From assembly GCF_000001735.4 (NCBI RefSeq), contig NC_003070.9, positions 17,965,971-18,029,970 of the forward strand: 64,000 nt of DNA. Direction: 5' to 3'. This stretch comes from Arabidopsis thaliana. Taxonomy: Eukaryota; Streptophyta; Magnoliopsida; Brassicales; Brassicaceae. Of the stretch, positions 36,782 to 47,661 are shown in pieces. The notes under the pieces were generated by a model. It worked only from the letters and a program-made list of their open reading frames with translations, was not told the DNA's origin and ran no database searches. A program made the translations under genes and the position numbers. Within the stretch, counting starts at the first letter, position 1; each line of letters begins with the position of its first letter.

Positions 36782-39700
36782 TCAGTTCTCAGTAACTCGG
36801 AGCATATGCAATGCTCCTTCAAACTTCTCCACAGGCAACACCTTAGTAAAAATGTCTACAGGATTGCACTCACTTGCAATCTTCACCACTTTAACCAGAC
36901 CTGCATTTATGATATCTCGAATGAAATGTAACCTGATATCAATATGCTTTGTCCTTTCGTGATGTACAAAGTTCTTTGCCAAAGCAGTAACACTCTCTGA
37001 ATCACAATTCACCTCCACACTCTCCTGTGAAAAACCAAGTTCTTCAGAAAAACCTCTCAGCCACAAAGCCTCTTTAACAACATCGGTTAATGCCATATAT
37101 TCTGCCTCTGTAGTAGAGATAGCTACCACCTTCTGCTGCCGTGATTTCCAATTAATGGTGTTCCCACCAATAGTGAAAACATAACCTGTGATTGACCTCC
37201 GGTTATCATAATCACCACCATAGTCAGAGTCACAGTAACCTCTTAATAAGAAGTCTTTATTCTTCCTGAAGCAAAGCTTCTTTTTCTTTGTGCCTTTCAT
37301 GTACCTCAAGACCCACTTAGCCGCTTGCCAATGATCCTTTAATGGTCTACTCATGTACGACTGATCACTTCAACTGGATAAGCAAGATCTGGCCTCGTGC
37401 CTATCATTGAATACATGATGCTTCCAACAGTGTTTGAGTAAGGTACAATCTTCATTCTGTCAAATTGTTCCTGATACTCTTTTTCAGTAGCTGCTCTGAG
37501 CTTGAAATGGATTCCTAGTGGTGTTGACACAGGTTTAGCCTGATCCATCTGACTAGATCTCAAAACTTTCTTCACATAACCTTCCTGTGATAGAGTCAAC
37601 ACACCTGCAGCTCTATCTCTAGCAATCTCCATGCCTAAAATTTTCTGAGCTTCACCTAAATCCTTCATCTCAAACTCTTTACCCAGTTACTGTTTTAACT
37701 CCATGATACTTGACTTTTCTTTAGCAGCTATCAACATGTCATCTACGTATAGGAGTAGATACCCATATGACTTATCACTTTGCTGCTTCAAGTATACACA
37801 ACTGTCATAAGCGCTCCTAGTGAAATCAATACTCTTCATAAACTCATCAAATCTCAGATTCCACTGTCTAGGAGATTGCTTTAGACCATATAGGGATCTT
37901 TTCAGTAAACATACCTTTTCAGGGTATTTCTTATCTTCAAAACCTTCAGGTTGAGCCATCAATATCTCTTCATCAAGAAATCCATGTAGGAATGCTGTTT
38001 TAACGTCCATCTGATGCAGCTCCATGTCAAACTGAGCCACCATTGAGAGCATAAACCTGATAGACACATGTTTAACAACTGGTGAGAAGATTTCATTATA
38101 ATCTACACCTTCTTTCTGTGTAAAACCTTTGGCTACCAGCCGAGCTTTAAATCTAGGTGCTTCCACTCCGGGAATACCAGCTTTCCTCGTGAAGACCCAT
38201 CTGCAACCAATGATTTTCGCATTTACTGGTTTATCTACTAAGTCCCACGTGTGGTTTTTTTCCCATGGATGACATTTGTTCTTTCATAGCTCCATTCCAT
38301 AATTCCCAATCTTGATCACTTAATGCTTCTTGATATGTCTTAGGCTCAGAACTACCCCCATCTTCTGTATTGTAGGCAAAACCAACCATATTAGACTCAT
38401 TATATCTTCTGTTCAACTTTACTGTTCTTTTCTCTCTGTCTCTTACTAGTAGGTAGTTACTGAGATCCACTTCTTCGGTAGAATTATCACTGCTGCTTCC
38501 TTCTTCTTCATGAGTTTCTGTCTGCACTTGATTCTGTTCATTAACAGTCTGTTCTTCAGTAACTCCACCTTGCTCAACGCTCTCTTGTTCTGTCATACTT
38601 TGATCTGTGATATTAGATATCAGCTGATTAGAACCTTCTCCTATGTTCTCCATGACTTCTTCATAAGAACTGTTCTGAGAATCAGTTTTAATGTCTTTGT
38701 ACATCACTTCCTCTATGAATATCACGTTTCCACTAATGACACACTTCTTTTCTTCAAGTAGCCAAACTTTATATCCTTTAACACCCTCAGGATAGCTCGT
38801 GAATATTCCCTTCTTTGCTCTAGGATTCAACTTCCCTTGATCTGCGTGTACATAAGCCAAACAACCAAACCTTCTCAATGAACTCATATCCGGTAAAGCT
38901 CCTGTTCATCTTTCTTCTGGCAGCTCAAAGTTCGTTGCAGTATAGGGAGATCGATTTATCAAATACACTGCTGTAGCAGCAGCTTCTGCCCAAAATCTCT
39001 TTTCCATACCACTTTCACTTAACATGCTGCGAACTTTATCCATTATAGTTCGATTGAGTCTCTCAGCGACACCGTTCTGTTGAGGTGTGTAAGCAACAGT
39101 CTTGTGCCTTACAATGCCTTCCTCTTTACAAAACTTCTCAAAGTAATGGTTACAGTACTCTAAGCCATTATCAGTTCTGAGTTTCTTAACCTTCTTATCA
39201 GATTGATTTTCCACCATTTTCTTCCATTCAACAAATTTCTCAAAAGCTTCATCTTTCTTCTTAAGAAAATATATCCACACTTTCCTGGAATAGTCATCAA
39301 TGAAGGAGATGAAGTATTGACAATTTCCCAAAGATGCTGGATTATGAGGAGATCCCCATAAATCTGAATGGATATAAGCTAGCTTCTCCTTTGTAATATG
39401 CTGAGCAGATGGGAAACTGACTCTATGATTTTTCCCATAAATGCAGTCTTCACAAAACCTCAACTCATGAATCACTTCCCTGTTTAAACAACCCTTCTTC
39501 ACTAATATCTCCATTCCCTTCTGACTCATATGACCAAGTCTGTTGTGCCATAACACAGTTTCATCTTTGGATTTCTCAGAGACATTTGATTCAGCTATCT
39601 CAGCTTCTCTAAGAAGTATATACAACGTTTCTCTTTTCTGTCCTTTAAGAACAGTAGAGCATCCTTTAACCACCTTGAGAATACCATCTTGAGACTTGAA

Positions 39701-40890
39701 CCAGCATCCTTTGTCTTCTAAGGTTCCTAAAGAAATTAGGTTCCTAGACATTGTTGGCATGTATCTCACTTATGTTAAAGTAATCTGTGTCCCATCAGAG
39801 TTCTTGATTCTTATGTTTCAATTCCTTTTACCTGAGACAAAGAATCATTTCCCATTTTAATATAACCAGATTTCACTTCTCTAAAATCTGAAAGTCAATC
39901 TCTCCTTGGTGTCATGTGGAATGAACAGCCTGTATCTAGAACCCATTCGTCTGCAGTATTCCCTGAAACAAAAAGATTCTCTTCTTCTGCCATTAGAACC
40001 ATTGCTGGATCATATTCAGCTTTAGCTATACTCGCTTCTCCTTTATCTGAACTTGATCCTGATCCTTTATCTTTGTTTCTTTCAAGCCATTTGAAACACT
40101 GTTTCTTAAAGTGTCCCTCCTTACCACATATCCAGCATACTCGCTTACCATCTCGAGACTTAGATCTTGATCTCCCTTTACCCTTCTTCCCTTGGTTATT
40201 GTTGGAAGATCCTTCTTGTCTTCCTCTAGCAAAATTCCCTTCTGATACAGATCGATTACTCTGTGACAACTCTCTTTCTTTGTCTCGAGCTGCAACCATC
40301 ACATCATCTAACCTCAACTTTTCTCGGCTATTACTATACTTCATGGTTTCAACTAAACCATCATATCTTGAAGGCAACGAACTTAGCAATAGAATTGCTT
40401 GAACCTCATCAGTCACCTCAATCTGCAAATGATTCAAATCAGCCACAATCTTTAAGAAATCATCAATATTCTCATCGATTTTCTTGTTTTCTTGCATCTT
40501 AAAAGTATAGAAACTTAGCTGAGTAAAGACTCTATGAGGTAGAGATCGAATCATGAACAATCGATCTAGAGTTCCCCAAGCTTCTGCTGCAGTTTGACAT
40601 AGCTCGATCTTTCTTAAGACCTTATCTGCAACATTAAGGAAGATCACATTCTTTGCTTTATCACATCGCTCAAGCCTTGCTGCATCATCTGCGTCTCGTT
40701 TCTTCCTTTTCTCCGGATCTTCTTCTTCTTCTGCAGTGAGCGGCAGAGACGATGTTCCGATGACAACATCCTTAAGTCCAATGACGCTTAGATATGCCAT
40801 AATCCTTGTCTTCCACAAGGAGAAATCTCCTGATCCATCAAAGATCGCGATCGGAGTTCCTACCATCTTAGATTCGCACTCGCTCAACAA
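36782..40890 (-). pseudogene. Broken gag-pol of old copia element
   Basis: Separate frames on the minus strand. 39895-40890 is gag with a CCHC knuckle (CWICGKEGHFKKQC) and protease DTG (VLDTGCSFHM), ending at TGA where a Trp is expected after TPRRD. 38906-39769 is integrase (IHSDLWG, RTDNGLEY, TPQQNGVAERLNRT), ending at TGA again at an expected Trp. 38231-38887 is the linker; 37687-38166 RT with YVDDML; 37351-37668 and 36782-37354 RT tail and RNase H (DSDYGGD, KHIDIRLHFIRD). At least two nonsense and several frameshift lesions are needed to explain the breaks, so it cannot move on its own. Confidence 0.9.
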
Positions 40891-40911
40891 CCGTGAGCTC
40901 TGATACCAATT

Positions 40912-41395
40912 TGTAAAGATCTAACTTCACTTCAATCTCACAGACACACGAATCAACTTCAGCACTAAGAATCGAATTGATCAGAACTGAAAGAAAGTAA
41001 AAGAAAAGCTGAACACAGAGAATTTAACGAGTTCACGTTCCAAACCGGAACGCTACGTCTCGCCGGAGAAACCTCTCCGGAAATCCACTAGAACTTGGGA
41101 ACTTAGTCTCTGTTACAATGCTTTCAAGCTTTCTCTCACTACACTCCTCTCTCTCTTTGATCTCAACAAACTCTTATCACGATCTAACGAATTACAGAGA
41201 AGAAGAAGAAGATATAGTTACAGAGCTCATGCGAAAAGACCAAAACGCCCTCAAGCTTGTTATGACTTTAGTCAGCTCGCCTCACGTGTTTCTCACGTGC
41301 TTCCCTTGAATCACAACAGACTTCGAACCCTCTCTTTCACCGATAGTTTCTCCCACACTTAGACCCGAACACTAAAATCTGAGTCACTTCTTACA
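40912..41395 (-). repeat. 5' LTR of old copia element
   Basis: 484 bp, TG...CA ends, adjacent to the initiator-tRNA primer-binding site at 40897-40908. Confidence 0.93.
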
Positions 41396-42020
41396 ATTCT
41401 ACTATATGTATTGCCCTAAAATATATTCTATTATTTTAAATAAAAAAATTATATAAAAAACATATTTTAATAATTAATAAACTTTCCAAAAATAATATTT
41501 TGAATTTCCAGAAGAGAGTTTTTAGTGTACCCGTTCTTGCATTCATCTTATCTAGTTTAAATTGGTGGTTGGTTTTCGACAAAAACAAAATTGGTGGTTG
41601 GTCTGTGCTTAGTGTGTCCATATTTAATTTATCAATCAATCAACTTATATATTTCTAAAATTAATAGAGTGGTTGGCTTGTTGTTTTGTCGTGTTTTCTG
41701 AATGAGTCGAATTAATTCAGCATTTCAATTTTATGTTATTTTATTTTTTTAAATTATATTTTTTAATTTTATTCAGTTCATATCATGATCATTAAATTAT
41801 ATTTAAATTAATTTTATCTGTTCTATATCCTGATCATGCATCATGCAAATGTTTGAAAGAAGTCTTGTATCTTTTGGTCTTCTGACCACTCAACTGCAAA
41901 ACTTCTTTTGTACCCCGAGAGTGTGGCCGCACTAGTAATGTTAAGGAGTCCAAACAGCTCTTCTTTGGATCAATCAACTCGGGAAACAATCTTCACATGA
42001 TACAGTTGATGGTATATTAT
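41396..42020. other. AT-rich spacer
   Basis: Between the copia element and the hAT-type MITE. No coding signal or RNA gene recognised. Confidence 0.5.
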
Positions 42021-42537
42021 CATTGGCGGACCTATGTACAAGAAAGGGGGTTCAACTGACCCACCATAAAATTTGATTTTTCTTTAAAAGTTTATGGCCT
42101 TAGTAATTTGAACCCACTCAATATTTGTTTTGACACCCAACTAATTACAGTTCAGTGTTTGGTTTGATTGAAAATTATAAAAAAGTCCACAATAGATAAG
42201 TTACTTATCATAAGTATTTATGTTTCTAAAATTAAAATAGTCAATAATTAACCAACGAAACCTCATTAAATCATATCCTATTGACCTAAATTAAGCCTAA
42301 TGACCTAACTATTTTTCTACTGAGTTTGAAACGTTCGTTCGCTCTTTGGTTTCAAAATTTCATCTTCATCTTAATTTACCACATGGATCAAAATATTATT
42401 CATCTCCACCATAGTAAATGCAGATTTAGATTAAGATGTGTTATAAAAGAATTTTTGTACTTTGTTTAACAGTATTTTTAAGAAGAAAAAAAATTAGTTA
42501 TGATTTGATTTTAAAAAGATTTTTGGGTCCGCCACTG
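42021..42537. mobile_element. hAT-type non-autonomous element (MITE)
   Basis: 517 bp bounded by inverted ends CATTGGCGGACC and GGTCCGCCACTG (11 of 12 matching as inverted repeats) and flanked by a perfect 8-bp direct repeat TATATTAT (42013-42020 and 42538-42545). An 8-bp target duplication is the mark of the hAT superfamily. There is no transposase frame. Confidence 0.85.
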
Positions 42538-43134
42538 TATATTATATTAATTATTATATCAAATCTAGTTAAAATGGGTTGATTAAAGTTAAGACTCTGA
42601 ATCTTTTTCCTTGTGTTTATTGGGTATTGAAAGAGGAATGAGGGAGCTAAAGAAGCTTGATAGAACAACATTTGTGGGAAATATCTCTATATTTTCTTAC
42701 AAATGTTTAGTCTTGAAAAATAATTATTTAATAATGAACAATAAATTTATGTATATAAAACAATAAAATATAAATCTATATTAAAAGTAACTAAACTTAT
42801 TTTTAATATAACTAAAAATATAGCACATTTTATAATATTAATATTAAAACTATGCAACGCGTGATACAATTTCTAGTTGCATGTAGTGCTACGTAGTCTA
42901 TCCCACCATTTCATCCAGACTATTTGCTCCCTCCGTTGTGTGCGGACTCATGCACTGGAGCTTGTTGTAGTTAGGTCGAGTTTTAGACCAAAATTTGTAC
43001 TCATAAGTGCACAATTTAGATGCTTTTGTAGTATTATCAAAGTCAAATCCACAAAAACAATAATTTTCAAAACTAAACTTAATTACAGAATCCAATACCT
43101 TGACTTCGTCGGGACTAATGTAAAACAATAATTT
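42538..43134. other. Region with unidentified minus-strand frame
   Basis: A 76-codon minus-strand frame at 42898-43128 contains a cysteine-bearing stretch (KLCTYEYKFWSKTRPNYNKL) that looks protein-like but matches no family I can name. It ends next to the truncated GH3 copy and could be the foreign DNA joined at that gene's breakpoint. Confidence 0.4.
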
Positions 43135-43908
43135 TCAGTACATGTTCTGTCTGTTGTCCACACACAATATGACTTCGTCGGGACTAATGTAACACTTTGA
43201 TGGCCGGTTCTTGAAATAATCACTCATAGCAAAGCTTGTAGATAGAGGAGCAACAGGCAAACCAGAGGGAGTTTTACTAAACGGTCTAGTATTGAGAAAC
43301 GCCATCACTTTTCCTTCCCCAATGCCATCGATGTACCTATATACCGTTAATAGAAAGATAGTTTAGGTGATGGAAGTCACACATACACTTAGTGAAAAAT
43401 TTGTAGATATATGAATATTTACTTGGATATAGTGGACGAGCATAAAGCGTGGATGAATATCATATTCTCGAAGTACTTGTTGTTCACAGGAAAGATCTTT
43501 TGTTTCCCTCCAGAAGTTCCAGAGCTATACACAAACAAAGTCACCAGCACCACAATTTTTCAATTATTAAAAAGGTTAAAAACTAACTAATCAGTTAACT
43601 ATATACTTAATTTGGCTTCTAAGATTTGACAATGTTTACCTTAGAAAGAAATTAGTAATGGTTTCTCCCGTAAAGATATTTGAAGGCTCTCCATTCGCAA
43701 CACGTTCGATATAAGGTCTCACATCATCGTAGCTCACCACTGGTACATTTTTCTTGAAAAGCTCTTTACTAGAACTTCTATGGAGAAATTGACAGAGATA
43801 TTCTGTGTTCGCATTAATTTGAAGTATCTCCTCCAACAAATCGTCTTGTACTTGCTTCACATTTGACGTCAACTCTTCTAAATCCTTGAGCTCGAATCTT
43901 AAACTCAT
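43135..43908 (-). pseudogene. Truncated GH3 gene (N-terminal third only)
   Basis: Exons 43640-43908, 43423-43524 and 43135-43336 give 190 residues and then TGA. Sequence is clearly GH3 (SSGTSGG in exon 2, AMSDYFKNRPSKC, SPDEVILC in exon 3), but it stops before the acyl-binding core and motifs II and III, about 380 residues short. At the breakpoint a 23-bp block (43101-43123 and 43170-43192) and a ~16-bp block (about 43053-43069 and 43122-43137) occur as interleaved direct repeats, evidence of a rearrangement. The product cannot be an active synthetase; locus recalled as GH3.20. Confidence 0.85.
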
Positions 43909-45314
43909 ATTTGATTTTGGATCTCTTGATTCACCTCAACGGAAGGCGTTTCATTTTCTTTTCGTTTTTATGATGTTCCATATTCAAATAGTGGAGATAA
44001 ACAAAGAAGTATTGCTCTATTTACCAGTGAGTGGGATTATTGGATATATCTTTTGGTCGGAAATGCTTTTCTATATGTTGTACAGTATAACAAGGAAAAT
44101 GAAAATAGAGACTAGATTAAGTGATTCATAGCACAGCAAACCAAATTTGATAAGTTTTTTAATTAAATTGCTGGATTAGGTAGATTATAGATTGGGTCCA
44201 CGCAGAGCACTAGCATAAAATAGTTCTGAAACAAAAATTAATTAATTCAAGTTGAAAGTATAGTTTAGCTGTATCACGTAAGTTGTTACCAATCACAAAA
44301 CCTTTATCAAAAACGTTAAAAAAAAAAGTTTACTCTCAATTTTTTTGTACAATTATTTCTAACAGGTTTGCACTATTCCGATAAAGCTAACAGCTCCAGA
44401 TAACAATTAAAAACTTGTACAGTTTTTGGTTACCAATTAGATCCATAATTTAATTTACGTTTATTTAGTTATATATGTCTTTGTTATTGATTTACAATAT
44501 ACGCGTTGATTCACTACATATTAATAATTTATTATTTGTTTATTTCATGATCGATTGATGCTCTATTGTTATTATGGATCATGCCTAGCTCCCATCTATG
44601 GATTCATTACATCTTTTTAGTTATTCCGAAAAAGAAAAAGAATAGAAAAGAGGAAGCTGTCGTTACAATGATGTCTAGCTTCCATCTACGTTCATTGATC
44701 AATACTTTCCAGCGAGTCATGCGCGCGTTAGGAGACCACCGCTCTCTCGACTTCGTTCGTTCCATTTTCGATGTCCTTTTTTCTAGATTCTATTTACCAC
44801 CGTCATGATTAAGGTAAGTGTGGTCTAGTCCCTCAATATGTTCGATGTTGTTCACTTATTGGAATTCTAATCATCTTTGTTTTGGTGGAGAGAATATAAT
44901 TAAGTTGTCAGCAAATGAAATCAATTTAAATGGTTTCTTCTGAAGGACAAAATCTCAAGGCGGGTGTGATATGGGGATAACCGGATAATCATCAATAACT
45001 CCCAACAAATTGACTTTAGAGAACGACAAAAGTAGGCAAGAAAATTATTGGATTGGCCAACAATGAGAAGATAAAAGCCATGTTGCGTACTCGAAGCTTT
45101 AAGACACGTCTGAACATCCAAGAGAATGACTCAAACACCTACGGAAGTAAAACGTTTTCTATATGTTTCTAAAATTTTTACTGCATAAACCTAAATTACT
45201 GCGAAATAATATGAGTGGTGGATTTGAGACGTTTCTATGTCAATCCTGCCGTTGCGTGCGTTTTTGTTTTTAAGCAACGTCAATTAATGCCATACAACTA
45301 TCAAAGCATAAACT
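43909..45314. other. Intergenic between GH3 relic and 2OG oxygenase
   Basis: AT-rich. A less AT-rich patch at about 44560-44815 and a short minus-strand frame at 44921-45121 look protein-like but match nothing I can name. The last ~50 bp are 3' UTR of the oxygenase. Confidence 0.45.
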
Positions 45315-47191
45315 TCATTTTTTTCGTGGAGGTTCGGCTTCACTCTCTATCCTAAACATCTCCTGCAATAAGGACACGCAAAGGTTGATTACGATGCTTA
45401 AACAAAACAACTTATAAACTTATGCAAAATCGTGTCATTTTTTTACCTTTCTTTTGACAGCAAGAATCTGGCTTTTGTTTTCTTTCTCTTCATGGACACA
45501 TTGACCGCACCAGTCTGAGAATTCCGGTTCATAAGTTTGCATCTCTCTAAACAAAGAGCTGCAATGGAAAAGCAGAAAAAAAATATGATTCAACTGTGAT
45601 CTGAAATCTTGAGGCAAGCTTCAAAGTTTCTTACTTCTGGCACCAAAGAATCATATTGGCCCGACGACCAGATGCTGTGGCTCTAGCACCATGGACGTGG
45701 CAGCCACGGTGAAGTATAGCTTGACCCGGTATATGGCAGTAATCAAAATATTCCTGCGTAAGTGAGAAATAGTTGGTTCCTTTATTACTTGAACCCTTTT
45801 GCCATTTACTGAATATAGGAATGTAACAGTACAAAGGAAGCTACTCAAAAGGACTCAAATACCTCTGGCTTTGGATCTATATCCATATGTTTATTGCATC
45901 GTGCGCCTGCGAAAAGTATTTCTCCTCCCTCACCTTGTTTACTCAAACAAACATTCAATGTTATGTCTGAATCTTCCACATGAAAGCCTGCAGATTTAAA
46001 AGATCACTGCTTAATCTTATACTAAACCAGATTAATGTTTTGCTATTAAAGAATTCACTCTGGTTTTTCTCTAGGTATCACAATTCATGTTTGCACTTCA
46101 GGAAAGTAATATCACAAGACTCACCTACGTCAGCATCCCTATCTTCACCATTTTCAATAAAAAATCCATAGTGAGAGTCAAACATTGTTCCACACACTTC
46201 AGGAAAGAATACTGCAAAACAACAGAGTTAAGTTTCGCTGTATTTTCTTAAAATAAGCTTTAACCAATAAAAGTCTTTCGAATGCATTTAAGTAAAATAT
46301 ATGTCTTGCCTTTGCAAATAGGAAAGATAAAATCATCCATGAGTTGCTTAAGCATAATATCCAGGCCAAAGTCGTCAAGTACAACACCGTATTTACTCGT
46401 GTTGTCTGGTCTCCTGATCGTGAAGTTTGTCTCATTAGCCCACTTTCTGAAATTCTCTACCTGGTTAATCAAACAGCAGAAAATGAACAAAAGTAAACCA
46501 AAGAGGTAAGAGCACGGCAGATAATAAGTGGCAAGATGATGGGTTATTGTTACCTCTAATAGCAATTTCTCAGAGAAGTCAGGCTGAAACATTTTAAAGA
46601 CAAAAACACCAGGAAACGGTTCAGAAATGATACGTCTGAAGCTTTCCTCTGTGTTTTCGCTGATCGCCTTGCGGAACGAGGGAAGCAAAAACAATTTGGG
46701 ATCAAGTTTATACAACCCCTTGAAACGTGGCTGCAAGAAAAGGAAACATTGCATAAAGAAAGTCTAAGAAAGCAAAGACGAGCAAAGGCTCCTCACCTGA
46801 TAATTGGATATTATCTCTTGCCTATAGGTCTTGCGCCGTTTAGCCTGGAACATTATATACACATGAACTATTCTGAGAAACTGTGGGTTTAAACATCAGA
46901 TTCTTATGTGTTCACAAGAAAAAAAGATAAAGACAATTCTCTGATTCGTATCAGTTTGGTGAATTTCGTAATTTCAAGTATCACTATCGCAAGAACTTGA
47001 GAAGCAAGTCAATTTCACAGATATGTTGATAGGGCCAAAAAAAAAACAGAATTAGGGTAACAAAAAAAACGAAAGAAAAATCAGAAGTTGAAAGAGCCAG
47101 TACTTGGGAACATTCTTCGCGGGAAATGTACTTCCGCAAAGTGTCTGACATGAATTTGGCCTTCTCTTCTCTCTGCGCCGTGAGCATTGCC
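45315..47191 (-). pseudogene. 2OG-Fe(II) oxygenase (ICU11/CP2-like), 5' end lost to copia insertion
   Basis: Exons 47104-47191 (truncated), 46797-46844, 46554-46730, 46310-46460, 46125-46211, 45863-45987, 45635-45753, 45447-45558 and 45315-45362 all keep frame. The TG of a copia LTR follows directly at 47192, replacing codons 1-68 present in the paralog at 57.6 kb. An ATG at 47187 could still start a 316-residue product. The jelly-roll iron site reads FHVEDSD where the paralog has YHLDDSE, so the HxD aspartate is Glu here; the distal HVHGAR histidine and RANMIL arginine region remain. Exon 4 ends in a GC donor. Family members ICU11 and CP2 are Polycomb-associated dioxygenases. Promoter is separated by over 5 kb, so I call it a 5'-truncated gene; it may yet be transcribed. 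Confidence 0.8.
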
Positions 47192-47631
47192 TGTTGAAAG
47201 TTAAACTTGATTTTGAATCAAGTTTAATTATTGGATCAATTATCCAATAATTAATTATGGTCAAATCCAAGTTCTAGAGTTTTCTCTAGAAATATCATCA
47301 TTTCCACCTCCTTAAAAGATTCTAGAAATTTTCTAGAATCATCTTCCACCTCCTTAAACATAAAAATCTAGATACTCTAATAGAATAATCTAGATAATTT
47401 GAATAATGTAATCTAGATCTTATGTAAGAACTCTCTAGACTTAGGATTAAAATATTTTAGATATTTTGTAGTTTGGAGGCTATAAATACTTCCTCCCCCT
47501 CTCAAATGTTGCAATGTTGTGAAGTTGTATTCAAGTTTAAAGCAAAGTAATAAAAGTTCTATTTCCTAAAAAACTCTCTCAAAACACTTAAACACTTTCT
47601 CCATTACCTCTAAAAGAATTTTACTCTAACA
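47192..47631 (+). repeat. 5' LTR of young copia element
   Basis: 440 bp, TG...CA; contains a TATA-like GGCTATAAATACTTCC near 47489 as probable promoter. Differs from 51708-52147 at three sites. Confidence 0.95.
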
Positions 47632-47634
47632 AAG

Positions 47635-47646
47635 TGGTATCAGAGC
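47635..47646 (+). promoter_or_regulatory. tRNA-Met primer-binding site
   Basis: TGGTATCAGAGC three bases after the LTR, complementary to the initiator tRNA-Met 3' region; repeated at 52151-52162 after the second LTR. Confidence 0.9.
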
Positions 47647-47661
47647 TTGAAGATCCTAAAG

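Larger units (their letters stand above)
36209..41395 (-). mobile_element. Ty1/copia LTR retrotransposon, degenerate, minus orientation
   Basis: A complete but broken element. LTRs at 36209-36696 and 40912-41395 begin TGTAAAGATC and end CTTCTTACA. They differ by six substitutions and two small indels in ~484 bp. The primer-binding site TGGTATCAGAGC (complement of initiator tRNA-Met) reads on the minus strand at 40897-40908; a purine tract (AAGGTGGAGAAT) abuts the 3' LTR at about 36697-36710. Flanks ATTTT and ATTCT are a one-mismatch 5-bp target duplication. Internal order gag, protease, integrase, RT, RNase H is copia-type. It is inserted between members of the GH3 array. Confidence 0.93.
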
